Positions 19,044 to 26,945 of a DNA stretch of 64,000 nucleotides are shown here, piece after piece. Position 1 is the stretch's first letter. The number at the start of each line of letters is the position of its first letter. The translations under genes and the position numbers were made by a program. Source of the stretch: Myxococcales bacterium. Its GTDB lineage: Bacteria > Myxococcota_A > Polyangia > Polyangiales > Polyangiaceae. The notes below the pieces were generated by a model. It was not told where the DNA came from and did no database searches. It saw nothing but the letters and a program-made list of their open reading frames with translations. Location: NCBI GenBank assembly GCA_016703425.1, contig JADJCA010000015.1, forward strand, positions 124,001 to 188,000, read 5' to 3'.

Positions 19044-19174
19044 ACAATGGGGCGACGCCGGAGCAAGCTTCGTTCGTGGCGAGCCCGCTCTGCGGGGCCT
19101 CCGCCCGGACGGCATGGCGAGGTGGCGCCGCGCCCAAAGGCGGGCTGTTCAAAGCGGCACCGTTGGCCCGACGC

Positions 19175-20008
19175 CTACTTCCTTTTTGGCGGGATCTTGC
19201 ACGCGGCGTGCACGAGAGCGGCATCCTTGCGGAGCACGTGGTCGTCCGGCAGGTCGTCGGCCGCATCCAACGAGCGCACAAGCTCCGGATCACGGCACAC
19301 GGCGGCGTTCGGTGGGGCGGCCGCGACGGCGAGGCTGAAGAAACGCGTGGCCACGTAGGGGAACTGGTTTCGGATGACGAGGCGGCCCGCCCGCATCGCC
19401 AGGTCGGCGCGGGTCGCGTCAGCCTTGACGAAGGCGACGAGCTCCTCGGTGCAATGGGCGCCCGAGCGACTGCTCGCGTAGCACTTCGTCGCGGCGTCGA
19501 TCCCAAGGGTGCCGCGAAGCGCCATGAACTTCGGCGACGAGGCTAGCGAGGGGAAGTGTTGGCGAAGATCTTCGGCTTGCCACACGGCGGAGCGAGCGTC
19601 GGTCTCCGAGGCGAGCATCCCGAGGGCTGCCGCATCGACGATGCGCTCCCACTGCGCGTCGCGCTTGGTGGGAGCGATGTCGGCGGCGTGGCTGAGCAGC
19701 TCGCGCCAGTTCTTCGCCTTCTCGAGGGCGAGGAGGTCCTCCATGGTGTAGGCGCGCAACGTCGTCGCCGCTGGCATGACGGGAGCGAGTGGCGCGCTGA
19801 CGGCGATGGGCGCGTTCGGCGGCGCTAAAGGCGGCTCCACGGGACCCGCTGGCGACGCCGCTGCCGCTGTCGGGGGCGCCGTTGGCGATGCAGGCGGCGC
19901 CGTAGCCGCTGGCGTCGCTCCTTACGGAGCATCCGGTGAGCGCGGCGAGCCGCAGGCAACTCCGACGGAGGCAGCGAGCGAGACGAGCAGGGCTACACGA
20001 ACTTGCAT
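19175..20008 (-). pseudogene. Lipoprotein gene with an in-frame stop
   Basis: Third gene of a lipoprotein operon. ATG 20008 follows a GAGGT site that overlaps the upstream stop and opens a signal peptide with lipobox (GVACGS, about Cys20). After 28 codons an in-frame TAA (19922-19924) interrupts it. Beyond the stop the same frame continues unbroken: an Ala/Pro/Thr linker of the type seen in the neighbours, then a helical domain from about 19760 to the end (YTMEDLLALEKAKNWRELLSH; four Cys in KCYASSRSGAHC, VCRDPE and ACK). Because the frame is the same on both sides, this is a point nonsense change or a base error. A downstream GTG at 19840 could start a non-secreted fragment. Confidence 0.7.
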
Positions 20009-20015
20009 CAGGACC

Positions 20016-20870
20016 TCAGAGGGGATCGGCGTCGCCGTCGCGCCGAAGTTGGAGGGTGTCGCGACCTGCGTAGTAGAAGACCTCACCGCGCGGGGTGAAG
20101 CGCATGGCGATGCCCAGCTTGGGCGAGCCGACCACAGCGACGTCGATGTTCTCGCCGGCGGTGCCCCGAGGATCGAGCAAACGAACCTCGCGGCTTCCGT
20201 CGAGGCGCATCTTGGGTTGCGGGCCCGTTCGATCGAGGACCATGCCGACCGAGCCATCTCCCGAGGAGTAGTGACCGATGCGAAGCGCCGGGATCAGCTT
20301 CTTCTTCTGCTCCAACGTATCCATGGGCGGAGGCGGGCCTCCCGAGAGCGACGCCGCGTCGGCGTCCCGGAACATCGGGATGTCGTTCTTGGCGAAGATG
20401 AGCGAAGCGGCGCCGCTTGAGCGCACGCCGAGCCAGAACGAGCGCTTCCGTGGGCCGCTGACGTAGTCGACGCCGCGTTCACTCTTGTTCTGAACCTTGA
20501 GCTCGATGGTCTCGGACTCGCCGTCCATCTTGAGTCGCGCGCCCCCACCGGTGCGGTCGAGCACGAAGCCCAGGAGGCCGTCGCCGCTCGAGTAGTGACC
20601 AAGTCGCAACCTCGACTCAGAGGGATCGGCGCCGATGCTGGGGGCCCCATCGCGAGGTGCCGCGCTCGCCGACGCGGGTGGCGGCGGCGTGGTCGCGACG
20701 GGTGGTGCTGCGACGCCCGCGGCCGTTGCCGCGGGCGTTGTCGGGTCGGCGGCGTTCGCCGGTACAGCGGGCGGTGCAGGGCTTTGACCCGGGGTAACCG
20801 GCGGGAGAGCTCCGCCGGCGGGAGCCCCGCACGCCCCAACCGACGCAACTACGAACGCGACCAGACGCAT
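20016..20870 (-). CDS. Lipoprotein with two GHYSSGDG repeats
   Basis: 284 residues from ATG 20870, which opens a signal peptide with lipobox SVGACGA. A long Pro/Ala/Thr linker (to about residue 85) precedes two copies of the unit GHYSSGDGxxGxVLDRTG (LRLGHYSSGDGLLGFVLDRT and LRIGHYSSGDGSVGMVLDRT). Each is followed by a Lys/Arg-Met-Asp-Gly strand (RLKMDGE, KMRLDGS) and about 60 further residues, so the protein is an internal duplication. No family recognised. Middle gene of a three-gene unit, 4 bases after the gene upstream and 7 bases before the interrupted one. Confidence 0.75.
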   Translation of the reverse strand: MRLVAFVVASVGACGAPAGGALPPVTPGQSPAPPAVPANAADPTTPAATAAGVAAPPVATTPPPPASASAAPRDGAPSIGADPSESRLRLGHYSSGDGLLGFVLDRTGGGARLKMDGESETIELKVQNKSERGVDYVSGPRKRSFWLGVRSSGAASLIFAKNDIPMFRDADAASLSGGPPPPMDTLEQKKKLIPALRIGHYSSGDGSVGMVLDRTGPQPKMRLDGSREVRLLDPRGTAGENIDVAVVGSPKLGIAMRFTPRGEVFYYAGRDTLQLRRDGDADPL

Positions 20871-20874
20871 AGGA

Positions 20875-21435
20875 CTACTTTCCGTCGAGCTTGTTCTGGA
20901 GGACGGTGGTGGCCGCATCCTGAAGGTTGCTGGCTTCAACGTTCATCTTCGTGGTGAACACCTTGCCCGAATGGCTCATGTTCGCCTTCGCGTCGGTGCC
21001 GGTGCCGCCGAAGATGCACTTGACCTCGGCGAGGTTCTTCGCGACCTCGGGCTTGTAGTGCGACTTCGCGCAGACGGCGGCGATGCCGTCGAGCACGCTG
21101 CTGCACCGGCTGGACACGCTGTTGCCCGACCACGCCTCCTCCTTGTAGTTCGAGAAGTCGCTCGAGACCTTGATGCTCGTGCCGCAGGCCTTGTTGACCG
21201 CGTCGAGGCTGCCCTTGATGTCGCCATCGAACTTCTCAAGGGCTTCCTTCTGGAAGGGCTTGAGGCCAGCCGACGAGCCGGTGGAGACCGCCGTCGAGGT
21301 CGTCGAGGTCGGCGACGAACCGCCAGCGGCTCCGGCGGCGGCGCCCGACGTGGGGTCCTTCGCCTCTTGGTTGTTTCCACCACCACAAGCCGCCATGAAA
21401 GCGGCCAAGCCCAGCACAATTGTCGAACGTGTCAT
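20875..21435 (-). CDS. Small lipoprotein of unknown function
   Basis: 186 residues. Lipobox AFMAACGG (Cys17), a Gly/Ala/Ser/Thr linker, then a mostly helical domain with four Cys (KACGTSI, SSRCSS, AVCAKS, VKCIFGG) that could form two disulfides. It starts the three-gene lipoprotein operon. Function unknown; the operon makes a shared envelope role likely. Confidence 0.8.
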   Translation of the reverse strand: MTRSTIVLGLAAFMAACGGGNNQEAKDPTSGAAAGAAGGSSPTSTTSTAVSTGSSAGLKPFQKEALEKFDGDIKGSLDAVNKACGTSIKVSSDFSNYKEEAWSGNSVSSRCSSVLDGIAAVCAKSHYKPEVAKNLAEVKCIFGGTGTDAKANMSHSGKVFTTKMNVEASNLQDAATTVLQNKLDGK

Positions 21436-21554
21436 CGATTTCCCCTCACAGTTTTGTCATGTCGTCGCGCGGAGCTGCTGCGCCGCACGAACTCCGAATG
21501 AAGCCGCCGGCCACGGGCACACGTGCGCCTGCACGATTCGGCGTTGCGCGCGCT

Positions 21555-22295
21555 TCATGCCATGCGCCCCTCATCGACCCGAGCAGCTGCCAGCTCGCCG
21601 TGGTGACGCCCTCGCACGAGGCCCCAGGTAAGCAGCGTGCCGAGCCATTCGCTGCACGTGCTCGGAGGAGTTCGGCCGGCGCGAATCTCCCTTAGAAGAG
21701 TGAGCTGGTGGTTGCCCAGGCCCGCCCTGCGGGACTGTCCGCGATCATCCCGCCAGAAGGCCAGGACCACCTGCTTCGCGGCCGGCCTGCCACGCGGCAA
21801 CTCGCGTTCGCTGCCGTGGAGCCATGTGGCGAAGTCGTGCCCGTACCCGCGAAGCACGAGCGTCACGGAGAGGCGTAGAGGGGCGCTGTCATCGTCGTCG
21901 AGCGGATGGTGATACGTCTGCCGCCCCACGAGCTCTAGATCGGCGAGCTCCACGACCCAGCGAGGAATCTGACGCCGCCCCGCGAGGAAGCATGGGAAGG
22001 GCTCCGCGGTTCGAAGCAGCTTCGCGTGCGTTGCCGGGTGCGCGCGAGAGAACGAAGGGCCGAGGTCTAGCCACGCTCGCTCGCCGCACGTCCTTACGAT
22101 GGCATCACGGGTACGGGGGAAGACGCTCTCCAACATCTCCTTGCGCGTGGCGAACGCGTTCCAAGCGTAAGCCTCGAGGCCGCGCGCGCTCGACGGATCG
22201 ATCGAGTTGGGGAAGAGCTTCTTGGCCGTCGCGCCGGGGCTCTCGCCGCGGAGCACGAGGGGGCCCATGAGCTCATAGACCTCGCGAAGGTTCAT
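21555..22295 (-). CDS. DUF2063-like partner of the MNIO enzyme
   Basis: 246 residues. The ATG overlaps the TGA of the MNIO gene (ATGA, 22292-22295), so the two are translationally coupled. An N-terminal helical region (AYAWNAFATRKEMLESVFPRTRDAI) is followed by HPATHAKLL and FPCFLAGRRQIPRWVVELADLE, the pattern of the DUF2063 family. Its C-terminal half (LGNHQLTLLREIRAG, EWLGTLLTWGLVRG) resembles the winged-helix-like end of these proteins. In characterised RiPP pathways the DUF2063 protein binds the precursor leader and presents it to the MNIO. The similarity is moderate, so the assignment leans on the gene order. Confidence 0.7.
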   Translation of the reverse strand: MNLREVYELMGPLVLRGESPGATAKKLFPNSIDPSSARGLEAYAWNAFATRKEMLESVFPRTRDAIVRTCGERAWLDLGPSFSRAHPATHAKLLRTAEPFPCFLAGRRQIPRWVVELADLELVGRQTYHHPLDDDDSAPLRLSVTLVLRGYGHDFATWLHGSERELPRGRPAAKQVVLAFWRDDRGQSRRAGLGNHQLTLLREIRAGRTPPSTCSEWLGTLLTWGLVRGRHHGELAAARVDEGRMA

Positions 22296-23167
22296 GCGGC
22301 CTCCGTGACTAGCGACGCGAGGGCCGCCGTGGCGCGGCTGCGCGCTGTGTCGACCTCATCCAAGAGACGGTCGAGGCTCGGGATGTCACTGTCCCATTCG
22401 ATGAGCGTGGGCACGATGCGACGTGCGCGACGAATGGTGTGCTCGTAGAGCTGCCACACCGCCTCCGAAACGGGCGCACCGTGCGTGTCCACGACACGAA
22501 CGTCGCCCCGTGAGTGCCCCGCCATGTGGAGCTGGACGACTCGCTCCAGCGGAAGCTCGTCGATGAGGGCGTACGGATCGAAGCCGTGGTTGCAGCTGTT
22601 GACGTACACGTTGTTCACGTCGAGCAGAAAGCCGGCGTCGCAGCCCTCAAGGACCTCGGAGAGGAAGCGCCCTTCGGTGAGTGTGCTCCCGGGCATGCGT
22701 GCGTAGTACGTCGGGTTCTCGAGCACGACGGGAACACCGAGGCGCGCCTCGGCAGCGCGAAAGCGACCCACGAGGTTGTCGATGGCCTCCCATGAAAACG
22801 GCACCGGCAAGAGATCGTGAGCGTAGGCACCACAGAGGCGCGAGCAGGCGATGTGATCGCTCCAAAACGGCGCCCCGATGGCTGCGGCGAAGTCTCGAGC
22901 CTGCTCGATGAAGTCGTCGTCGAGCGGATCAACGCCGCCGAGAGAGAGTGAGACGCTGTGCGGCACGAGAGGCCAACGCTCGCGGCATTGCTCGAGCGTC
23001 CGCCTCCGCTCCCCACCGCTCCCGATCCAGTTCTCGGGGATCACCTCGAGAAAGTCGAGCTGCCGGGTCGTGGCGGGCAGCGTGGCCGCGAAGCTCGGGC
23101 GGAGGCCCAGCCCAAAACCGCTGATCGTTGGCTCGGTGCGCATGCAGAGGAACCGTGCACTCTGCAT
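22292..23167 (-). CDS. MNIO (DUF692) peptide-modifying oxidase
   Basis: 291 residues from ATG 23167; ATG 23143 (MRTEPT) is an alternative start. Family DUF692, now called multinuclear non-haem iron-dependent oxidative enzymes, which modify Cys or other residues in ribosomal peptides (for example methanobactin and bufferin maturation). The metal-binding set is complete: His70 (VPHSVSLSLGG), Asp104-His105 (WSDHIA), Glu150 (VVLENPTYY), Asp183 and Asn186 (LLDVNNVYVN), His214 and His218 (QLHMAGHS), Asp227 and His229 (VDTHGAPV), Glu257 (LIEWDSD). It forms a coupled pair with the DUF2063-like gene and is divergent from the Cys-rich peptide at 23417. An active enzyme is predicted; substrate assignment is inferred from neighbourhood. 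Confidence 0.92.
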   Translation of the reverse strand: MQSARFLCMRTEPTISGFGLGLRPSFAATLPATTRQLDFLEVIPENWIGSGGERRRTLEQCRERWPLVPHSVSLSLGGVDPLDDDFIEQARDFAAAIGAPFWSDHIACSRLCGAYAHDLLPVPFSWEAIDNLVGRFRAAEARLGVPVVLENPTYYARMPGSTLTEGRFLSEVLEGCDAGFLLDVNNVYVNSCNHGFDPYALIDELPLERVVQLHMAGHSRGDVRVVDTHGAPVSEAVWQLYEHTIRRARRIVPTLIEWDSDIPSLDRLLDEVDTARSRATAALASLVTEAA

Positions 23168-23300
23168 GCCGATCGGGTCGCGTCGTGTTTGTCATGCGTT
23201 GGCTCAATCGGCCAACAGAGGGCGATGAGCTTTCGGGCGGGCGGCGGCACCCTTGGGCAACCCTTCATCATGTAACCCACGGGCGACAAACCGTTGGGGG

Positions 23301-23315
23301 CTCGTAACTTACGAG
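23301..23315. promoter_or_regulatory. Perfect 7-1-7 inverted repeat (candidate operator)
   Basis: CTCGTAA-C-TTACGAG lies in the 249-base space between the divergent MNIO and precursor genes, about 100 bases before the precursor start. Arms are perfect. It could bind a dimeric regulator controlling both directions; no regulator gene is adjacent, so this is a guess from symmetry and position. Confidence 0.3.
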
Positions 23316-23416
23316 AAGTCTGCCGCGTGAATGCCATGGCGCGCCCCGCCCTCCCCGGCGTGCTTCCTGCGTTCCGTTGAGCCACGACGCCAATCGGCGC
23401 GAAGGAGTGAAGACGC

Positions 23417-23728
23417 ATGATCCGCGATGCCAAGAAACAAGACGACCTCGAGGCTCTCTTGAACACAACCGTGAGCGACGACCTCGTCGAGCTCGAACCG
23501 GCGCAGATGGAGAACGTCGCGGGCGGAAACGCTGACTGCGGTGGGAATTGCGGCGGCTGCTGCGGTATGGCGTGCGGCAACGCCGCGGGCTACGCGCCGA
23601 ACGACGGCTGGGGCCCGTCGCCCACGTACGGCGGAGGCAGCTACGACCCCATGGGCAACTACAACGGTGGGTACGGCGCGAGCAGCGGCGGCCAAAACGG
23701 CGGTGAGGGCGGCGGCGGCCCCCCGTGA
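23417..23728 (+). CDS. Cys/Gly-rich RiPP precursor candidate with VAGG leader
   Basis: 103 residues. GAAGGAG at 23401-23407 sets the ATG at 23417. Residues 1-37 look like a double-glycine leader: an acidic amphipathic stretch (DDLEALLNTTVSDDLVELEP) ending QMENVAGG. The core begins NADC and has five cysteines within 13 residues (41, 45, 48, 49, 53; C-x3-C-x2-CC-x3-C), then Tyr, Trp, Asn and Gly-rich repeats (GYGASSGGQNGG) to GPP. There is no Sec signal peptide, unlike bufferins. Divergent placement beside a complete MNIO/DUF2063 pair makes it the probable substrate. No C39 peptidase-transporter is visible to cut at GG. Confidence 0.75.
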   Translation: MIRDAKKQDDLEALLNTTVSDDLVELEPAQMENVAGGNADCGGNCGGCCGMACGNAAGYAPNDGWGPSPTYGGGSYDPMGNYNGGYGASSGGQNGGEGGGGPP

Positions 23729-23781
23729 CGGAGAGGCTGCGGGCGCGCGGCACGTTCCGCGCGCCTGCACGCTTCCCTCGA

Positions 23782-24024
23782 TCAGTCGGACGACGGTCCA
23801 CCGGCCGGCGGCTGATCGGGGTGAAGGGTGACGTCTCGCCTGCCGTAGACCCGCAACCGCACCGCTTGCGCTACGACCCAACCGACGAGCGCGAGCGTCA
23901 CGATGGGCCACAGCACGAAGAAGAGGAGCGCGTTCGCGTCGCGGTAGGTGATGCCGAGGAGCGCCGCGAGCTTCAACAGGAAGTCGACGCACGCGGCATA
24001 GATGGCAAAGGCTACGGCCCTCAC
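23782..24024 (-). CDS. Small membrane protein, translationally coupled
   Basis: 80 residues from GTG 24024, which overlaps the stop of the upstream gene in a GTGA. Two hydrophobic helices (about 4-25 and 33-55, the latter ANALLFFVLWPIVTLALVGWVV) are followed by a basic then Pro-rich tail. A longer open frame exists upstream of the GTG but is Arg/Ser-rich shadow sequence, so the GTGA overlap defines the start. No family recognised. It ends 54 bases from the precursor stop, convergent, and may belong to the same peptide system. Confidence 0.6.
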   Translation of the reverse strand: MRAVAFAIYAACVDFLLKLAALLGITYRDANALLFFVLWPIVTLALVGWVVAQAVRLRVYGRRDVTLHPDQPPAGGPSSD

Positions 24025-24479
24025 GACGGACCTCGCTGCCCCAAGCTGCCGCTCTCTACGCTTCCGCCGGCTCTCCGTCGGCGAGCGCGCAACCGGTCTC
24101 GCTGCCGAAGACCGATGCACCACAAGGCGAACATGCCGCCCGGCCACAGCGCGCAGAAGACGAGCAAGTTCGCCGCGCCGTATCCGCCGAACGTGTCGCC
24201 CGGCATGAGCGCACCTCCCAGCTGGTACAGGCCCCGCACCGCGTCGCCGAACAGTTGATCGTCGGCGGTGAGAAAGGCCGGCAGTTTGGGCGCATGGCGA
24301 CACCCACGGTTGTGGCAAGACCAGTTGCAACGGTCGCTGACGAAGGGCTCGTCGGGGAGCTCGCTGCGTACCAGCGGCGCTGGTGTCGCGGAGCTCCGCA
24401 ACGTCAGGACGAAGAGAAGCGGGACGACGAACAGTGGCAACAGCGCGCGAAAGCGAAGCGACGAAACGTCTGAACCCAT
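24021..24479 (-). CDS. Membrane protein with a Cys/His-rich external loop
   Basis: 152 residues. N-terminal helix (ALLPLFVVPLLFVLTL, about 12-27), an external loop of about 70 residues, then a second helix (AANLLVFCALWPGGMFALWCIGL, about 102-124) and an Arg-rich cytosolic tail. The loop has CNWSCHNRGCRH (Cys51, Cys55, His56, Cys60, His62), a plausible metal or haem-like ligand set although not a CxxCH. I recall similar short membrane proteins with this layout but cannot name the family. It overlaps the next gene by GTGA. Neighbourhood suggests a role in transport, redox or protection linked to the Cys-rich peptide. Confidence 0.68.
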   Translation of the reverse strand: MGSDVSSLRFRALLPLFVVPLLFVLTLRSSATPAPLVRSELPDEPFVSDRCNWSCHNRGCRHAPKLPAFLTADDQLFGDAVRGLYQLGGALMPGDTFGGYGAANLLVFCALWPGGMFALWCIGLRQRDRLRARRRRAGGSVESGSLGQRGPS

Positions 24480-24570
24480 GCCTCACCATGGCTGACGGCG
24501 CGCGGACGAGGCTTGCCTCTCTCGGCGAGCGGTCGCGCGTGCCCGGTGAGCGGTCCGCGGCGGGCCTAGA

Positions 24571-25140
24571 GTGGGCGCTTCAACGCAGCGCGCCGTGAAC
24601 GATGGCGACGGCTCGGGCGTACAGCTCCAGTGGTATCGCGATGAGCAACGGTTGGTCGCGCGCGGGCTAGGCCCCTCCGCCCATCGCAAGGTCTCGGACT
24701 TCGACGACAGCCGCGACGTGCTCATCGACGAGACGCTCGAGTGGTACACGCTCGAGAGCGATGCGCGCGCACGCGCCACGCAGCACGCGGAATACGCGTG
24801 GACGGCTTACTACAACCTCGACGACGGCAAGACCATCCGCGTTGAAGGGGCGTGGGATCGCGTTCCCAACGAGGGCTATCCCGAGAAGTTCGGCCGCTTC
24901 ACGCTGACCGGCAACGGTCAGACGGTCACCTACGACTGCACCGCGGCGCGTCTCCGACGACCTGAGGTTCTCGTGGCCGTTCCGGAGCGGCTGCTTCTCC
25001 CCGCGAAACACTCACGAGAGGGGTTCGTCGTCATGCTGGAAGGTGATGGTGAGTGGCGCGCAAAGGGCTACGTAAAGCCACGGCGCATCTCGCTCATCGA
25101 TCGAAGTGGCGCGTCGCGCGACCTCTCGCTCGAAGACTGA
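24571..25140 (+). CDS. Hypothetical protein
   Basis: 189 residues from GTG 24571; GTG 24595 (VNDGDGSG) is an alternative start with 181 residues. No signal peptide or membrane segment. The sequence is beta-rich and polar (LQWYRDEQRLVARGLG, AWTAYYNLDDGKTIRVEGAWDRV, KAKGYVKPRRISLID-like end). I do not recognise a family. It stands alone between divergent and convergent neighbours. Confidence 0.62.
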   Translation: MGASTQRAVNDGDGSGVQLQWYRDEQRLVARGLGPSAHRKVSDFDDSRDVLIDETLEWYTLESDARARATQHAEYAWTAYYNLDDGKTIRVEGAWDRVPNEGYPEKFGRFTLTGNGQTVTYDCTAARLRRPEVLVAVPERLLLPAKHSREGFVVMLEGDGEWRAKGYVKPRRISLIDRSGASRDLSLED

Positions 25141-25262
25141 GTTTCGCTTTCGACCTCGGCAGCTTCACCCATGAGCCCGCGCGCGACCTCGCCGGCTGCT
25201 CGGGCCCACGCCCGACGTCCAATCGGCAGGCTCGCCGTTTGGTGGCGGCCGAGCGCCGCGTC

Positions 25263-25985
25263 TTACACCAGCCGCGCGGCGATCTTCTGGGCAAACAGGT
25301 ACGCATCCCCGGGCCAACGCGCCGAGACGTACGCGCCGTCTTCCACAACGAAGGCAGCGCGCGCGTCGTTGCGCGTACCGCGAGACGTGAGCGTCCTTGG
25401 CCCCCGGACGAAGTCCTCGGGGCGCGAGAGCGCGGCCTTCACCTCGTCTTCAACGTAGGCCGGATACGTGCGGTAGTAGCGACCGAGCTTCCATGCCGTC
25501 AGAAAATACGCGGAGCGCTCCATGTACTTCGGCAGGCACGTGGTCTTCTTGCCCGCGAGCGCGCCGGCGCGCGCGGCCACGAGGACGCCGTGGCAGATGG
25601 CGCCCAACACCTTGCCACTTCCGCTGAAGGCGCGAACGAACGCGAAGAGCGCGTCGTTCTCGAGGTATGGACGCATCCCTGGCGCGTGGCCGCCGGCAAG
25701 GACCACGGCGTCGAACTCCGCGACCGTCAGATCGGCGAAGGCCCGCGTCGCCGAGAACGCGGGCGACAGAGAGAGCTCCGCGTAGAAGGCCTTCGGCTCC
25801 GGCGCGGCGCCGAGCTGACCGAAAATCACGCCCGACAAGAGAAGCGGATCGCAAGCCGGCTTGGTGCCAGCGCGTTCGGTGGCGAAGACGATCTCGTGGC
25901 CCGCTTCCGTGAGGAGCTTCCACGGCACCGCGACTTCGGTGACGTCGAAGTCGCGATCGGGGAGCGGAAAGACGACCTTGGCCAC
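25263..25985 (-). CDS. DJ-1/PfpI family protein
   Basis: 240 residues. The class I glutamine-amidotransferase-like fold is clear, with FDAVVLAGGHAPGMRPYL, a nucleophile elbow GAICHGVL (Cys131-His132) and a conserved Glu in the first third. Members act as glyoxalase-III/deglycase, chaperone or protease-like enzymes; the exact activity cannot be told from sequence. An insert of about 30 residues before the elbow (PEPKAFYAELSLSPAFS) and the late YYRTYPAYVEDE segment suggest the larger Hsp31-like subgroup. Its start is 7 bases after the stop of the rhodanese regulator, so it is the last gene of the encapsulin operon. Confidence 0.88.
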   Translation of the reverse strand: MAKVVFPLPDRDFDVTEVAVPWKLLTEAGHEIVFATERAGTKPACDPLLLSGVIFGQLGAAPEPKAFYAELSLSPAFSATRAFADLTVAEFDAVVLAGGHAPGMRPYLENDALFAFVRAFSGSGKVLGAICHGVLVAARAGALAGKKTTCLPKYMERSAYFLTAWKLGRYYRTYPAYVEDEVKAALSRPEDFVRGPRTLTSRGTRNDARAAFVVEDGAYVSARWPGDAYLFAQKIAARLV

Positions 25986-25991
25986 GGGCTG

Positions 25992-26924
25992 TCAGCCGGC
26001 GTAGGTCATCACGAGATTCATGAAGCACTCCTCGCTGGCGGGGTTCACGTACGCGTGCGAGACATCGGCGGCGAAGACGATGGCGTCGCCCTTGCCGAGC
26101 TCGAAGCGCTCCTTGCCCACCTCCATAACGAGGCGGCCCGACGTGACGACGATGTTCTCGCGCGTGCCCGGCGTGTGCGCGTCGGCGTCTTCGCGACCGT
26201 GCCCCGCGAGCCAGAGCTCGTAAAACTCGACCTTGCCTTTTTCGTCCGCGGGAAACAGCGTGCGCGACGAGAAGCGACCGTCGGCGCTCACGAGGCGCTT
26301 CGCGTTCTTCGCTCGAAGAATGCGCGTGGCCGCCGTCTGAGGGCGCGCCAAGAGGACCGAGAACGGCACGTCGAAGGCCTTCGCGATCTTCCAGAGCGTG
26401 GCGAGGCTCGGCACCGTGCGGCCGAGCTCGATCTGGCCCAACGTCTGGCGACCGACGCCGCTCAGGCCCGCGAGCACGTCGAGCGTAAGACCGCGCTGCG
26501 TTCGCAGCTCGCGCACGTTGGGGCCCACGATGGCGTCGAGCTCGGGGTCGACGCCGAAGCGTTGCGACACCGGGAGCGCGTCGGTCGAGGGCGGCGGCGC
26601 CGAAACAACGCCGGGGCGCTCGACCGGCAACCCTTCAGCGACCCACGCGGCGGTACCACCGTCGAGGCTCATGACGTCGACAAGACCGCTTGCCAACGCC
26701 AGCTCCGCGGCCGTCATGCTCCGGCCGCCCTTCGCGCAGACAAAGAGCACGGGGCCGGCGAGGCCTGCGGACGCGAAGTTCGCCTGAAGAGCGCCGAGCG
26801 TCACGAGCCGCGCACCCGGCACGTGCCCCGTGGCCCACTCGGAAGGTTCGCGAACGTCGACGACGGTAAGGTTGCCGGCTGCGAGGAGCGTCGACGCTTC
26901 AGCGGGAGCTACGGTTCGGACCAT
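25992..26924 (-). CDS. Rhodanese-XRE-cupin fusion regulator
   Basis: 310 residues with three modules. Residues 1-110 are a rhodanese with the active loop CAKGGRS (Cys63) after VVDVREPSEWATGHVPGA. Residues about 132-195 form an XRE helix-turn-helix (LRTQRGLTLDVLAGLSGVGRQTLGQIE, GRTVPSLATLWKIAKAF). Residues 225-310 form a cupin (RENIVVTSGRLVMEVG, GDAIVFAADVSHAYVNP). The layout suggests a regulator that couples persulfide chemistry at Cys63 to DNA binding. It is 21 bases after the desulfurase end and in the same operon as the encapsulin. Regulation of the operon by this protein is inferred, not shown. Confidence 0.9.
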   Translation of the reverse strand: MVRTVAPAEASTLLAAGNLTVVDVREPSEWATGHVPGARLVTLGALQANFASAGLAGPVLFVCAKGGRSMTAAELALASGLVDVMSLDGGTAAWVAEGLPVERPGVVSAPPPSTDALPVSQRFGVDPELDAIVGPNVRELRTQRGLTLDVLAGLSGVGRQTLGQIELGRTVPSLATLWKIAKAFDVPFSVLLARPQTAATRILRAKNAKRLVSADGRFSSRTLFPADEKGKVEFYELWLAGHGREDADAHTPGTRENIVVTSGRLVMEVGKERFELGKGDAIVFAADVSHAYVNPASEECFMNLVMTYAG

Positions 26925-26945
26925 CGAGCGCCATTAGAGCGCATT

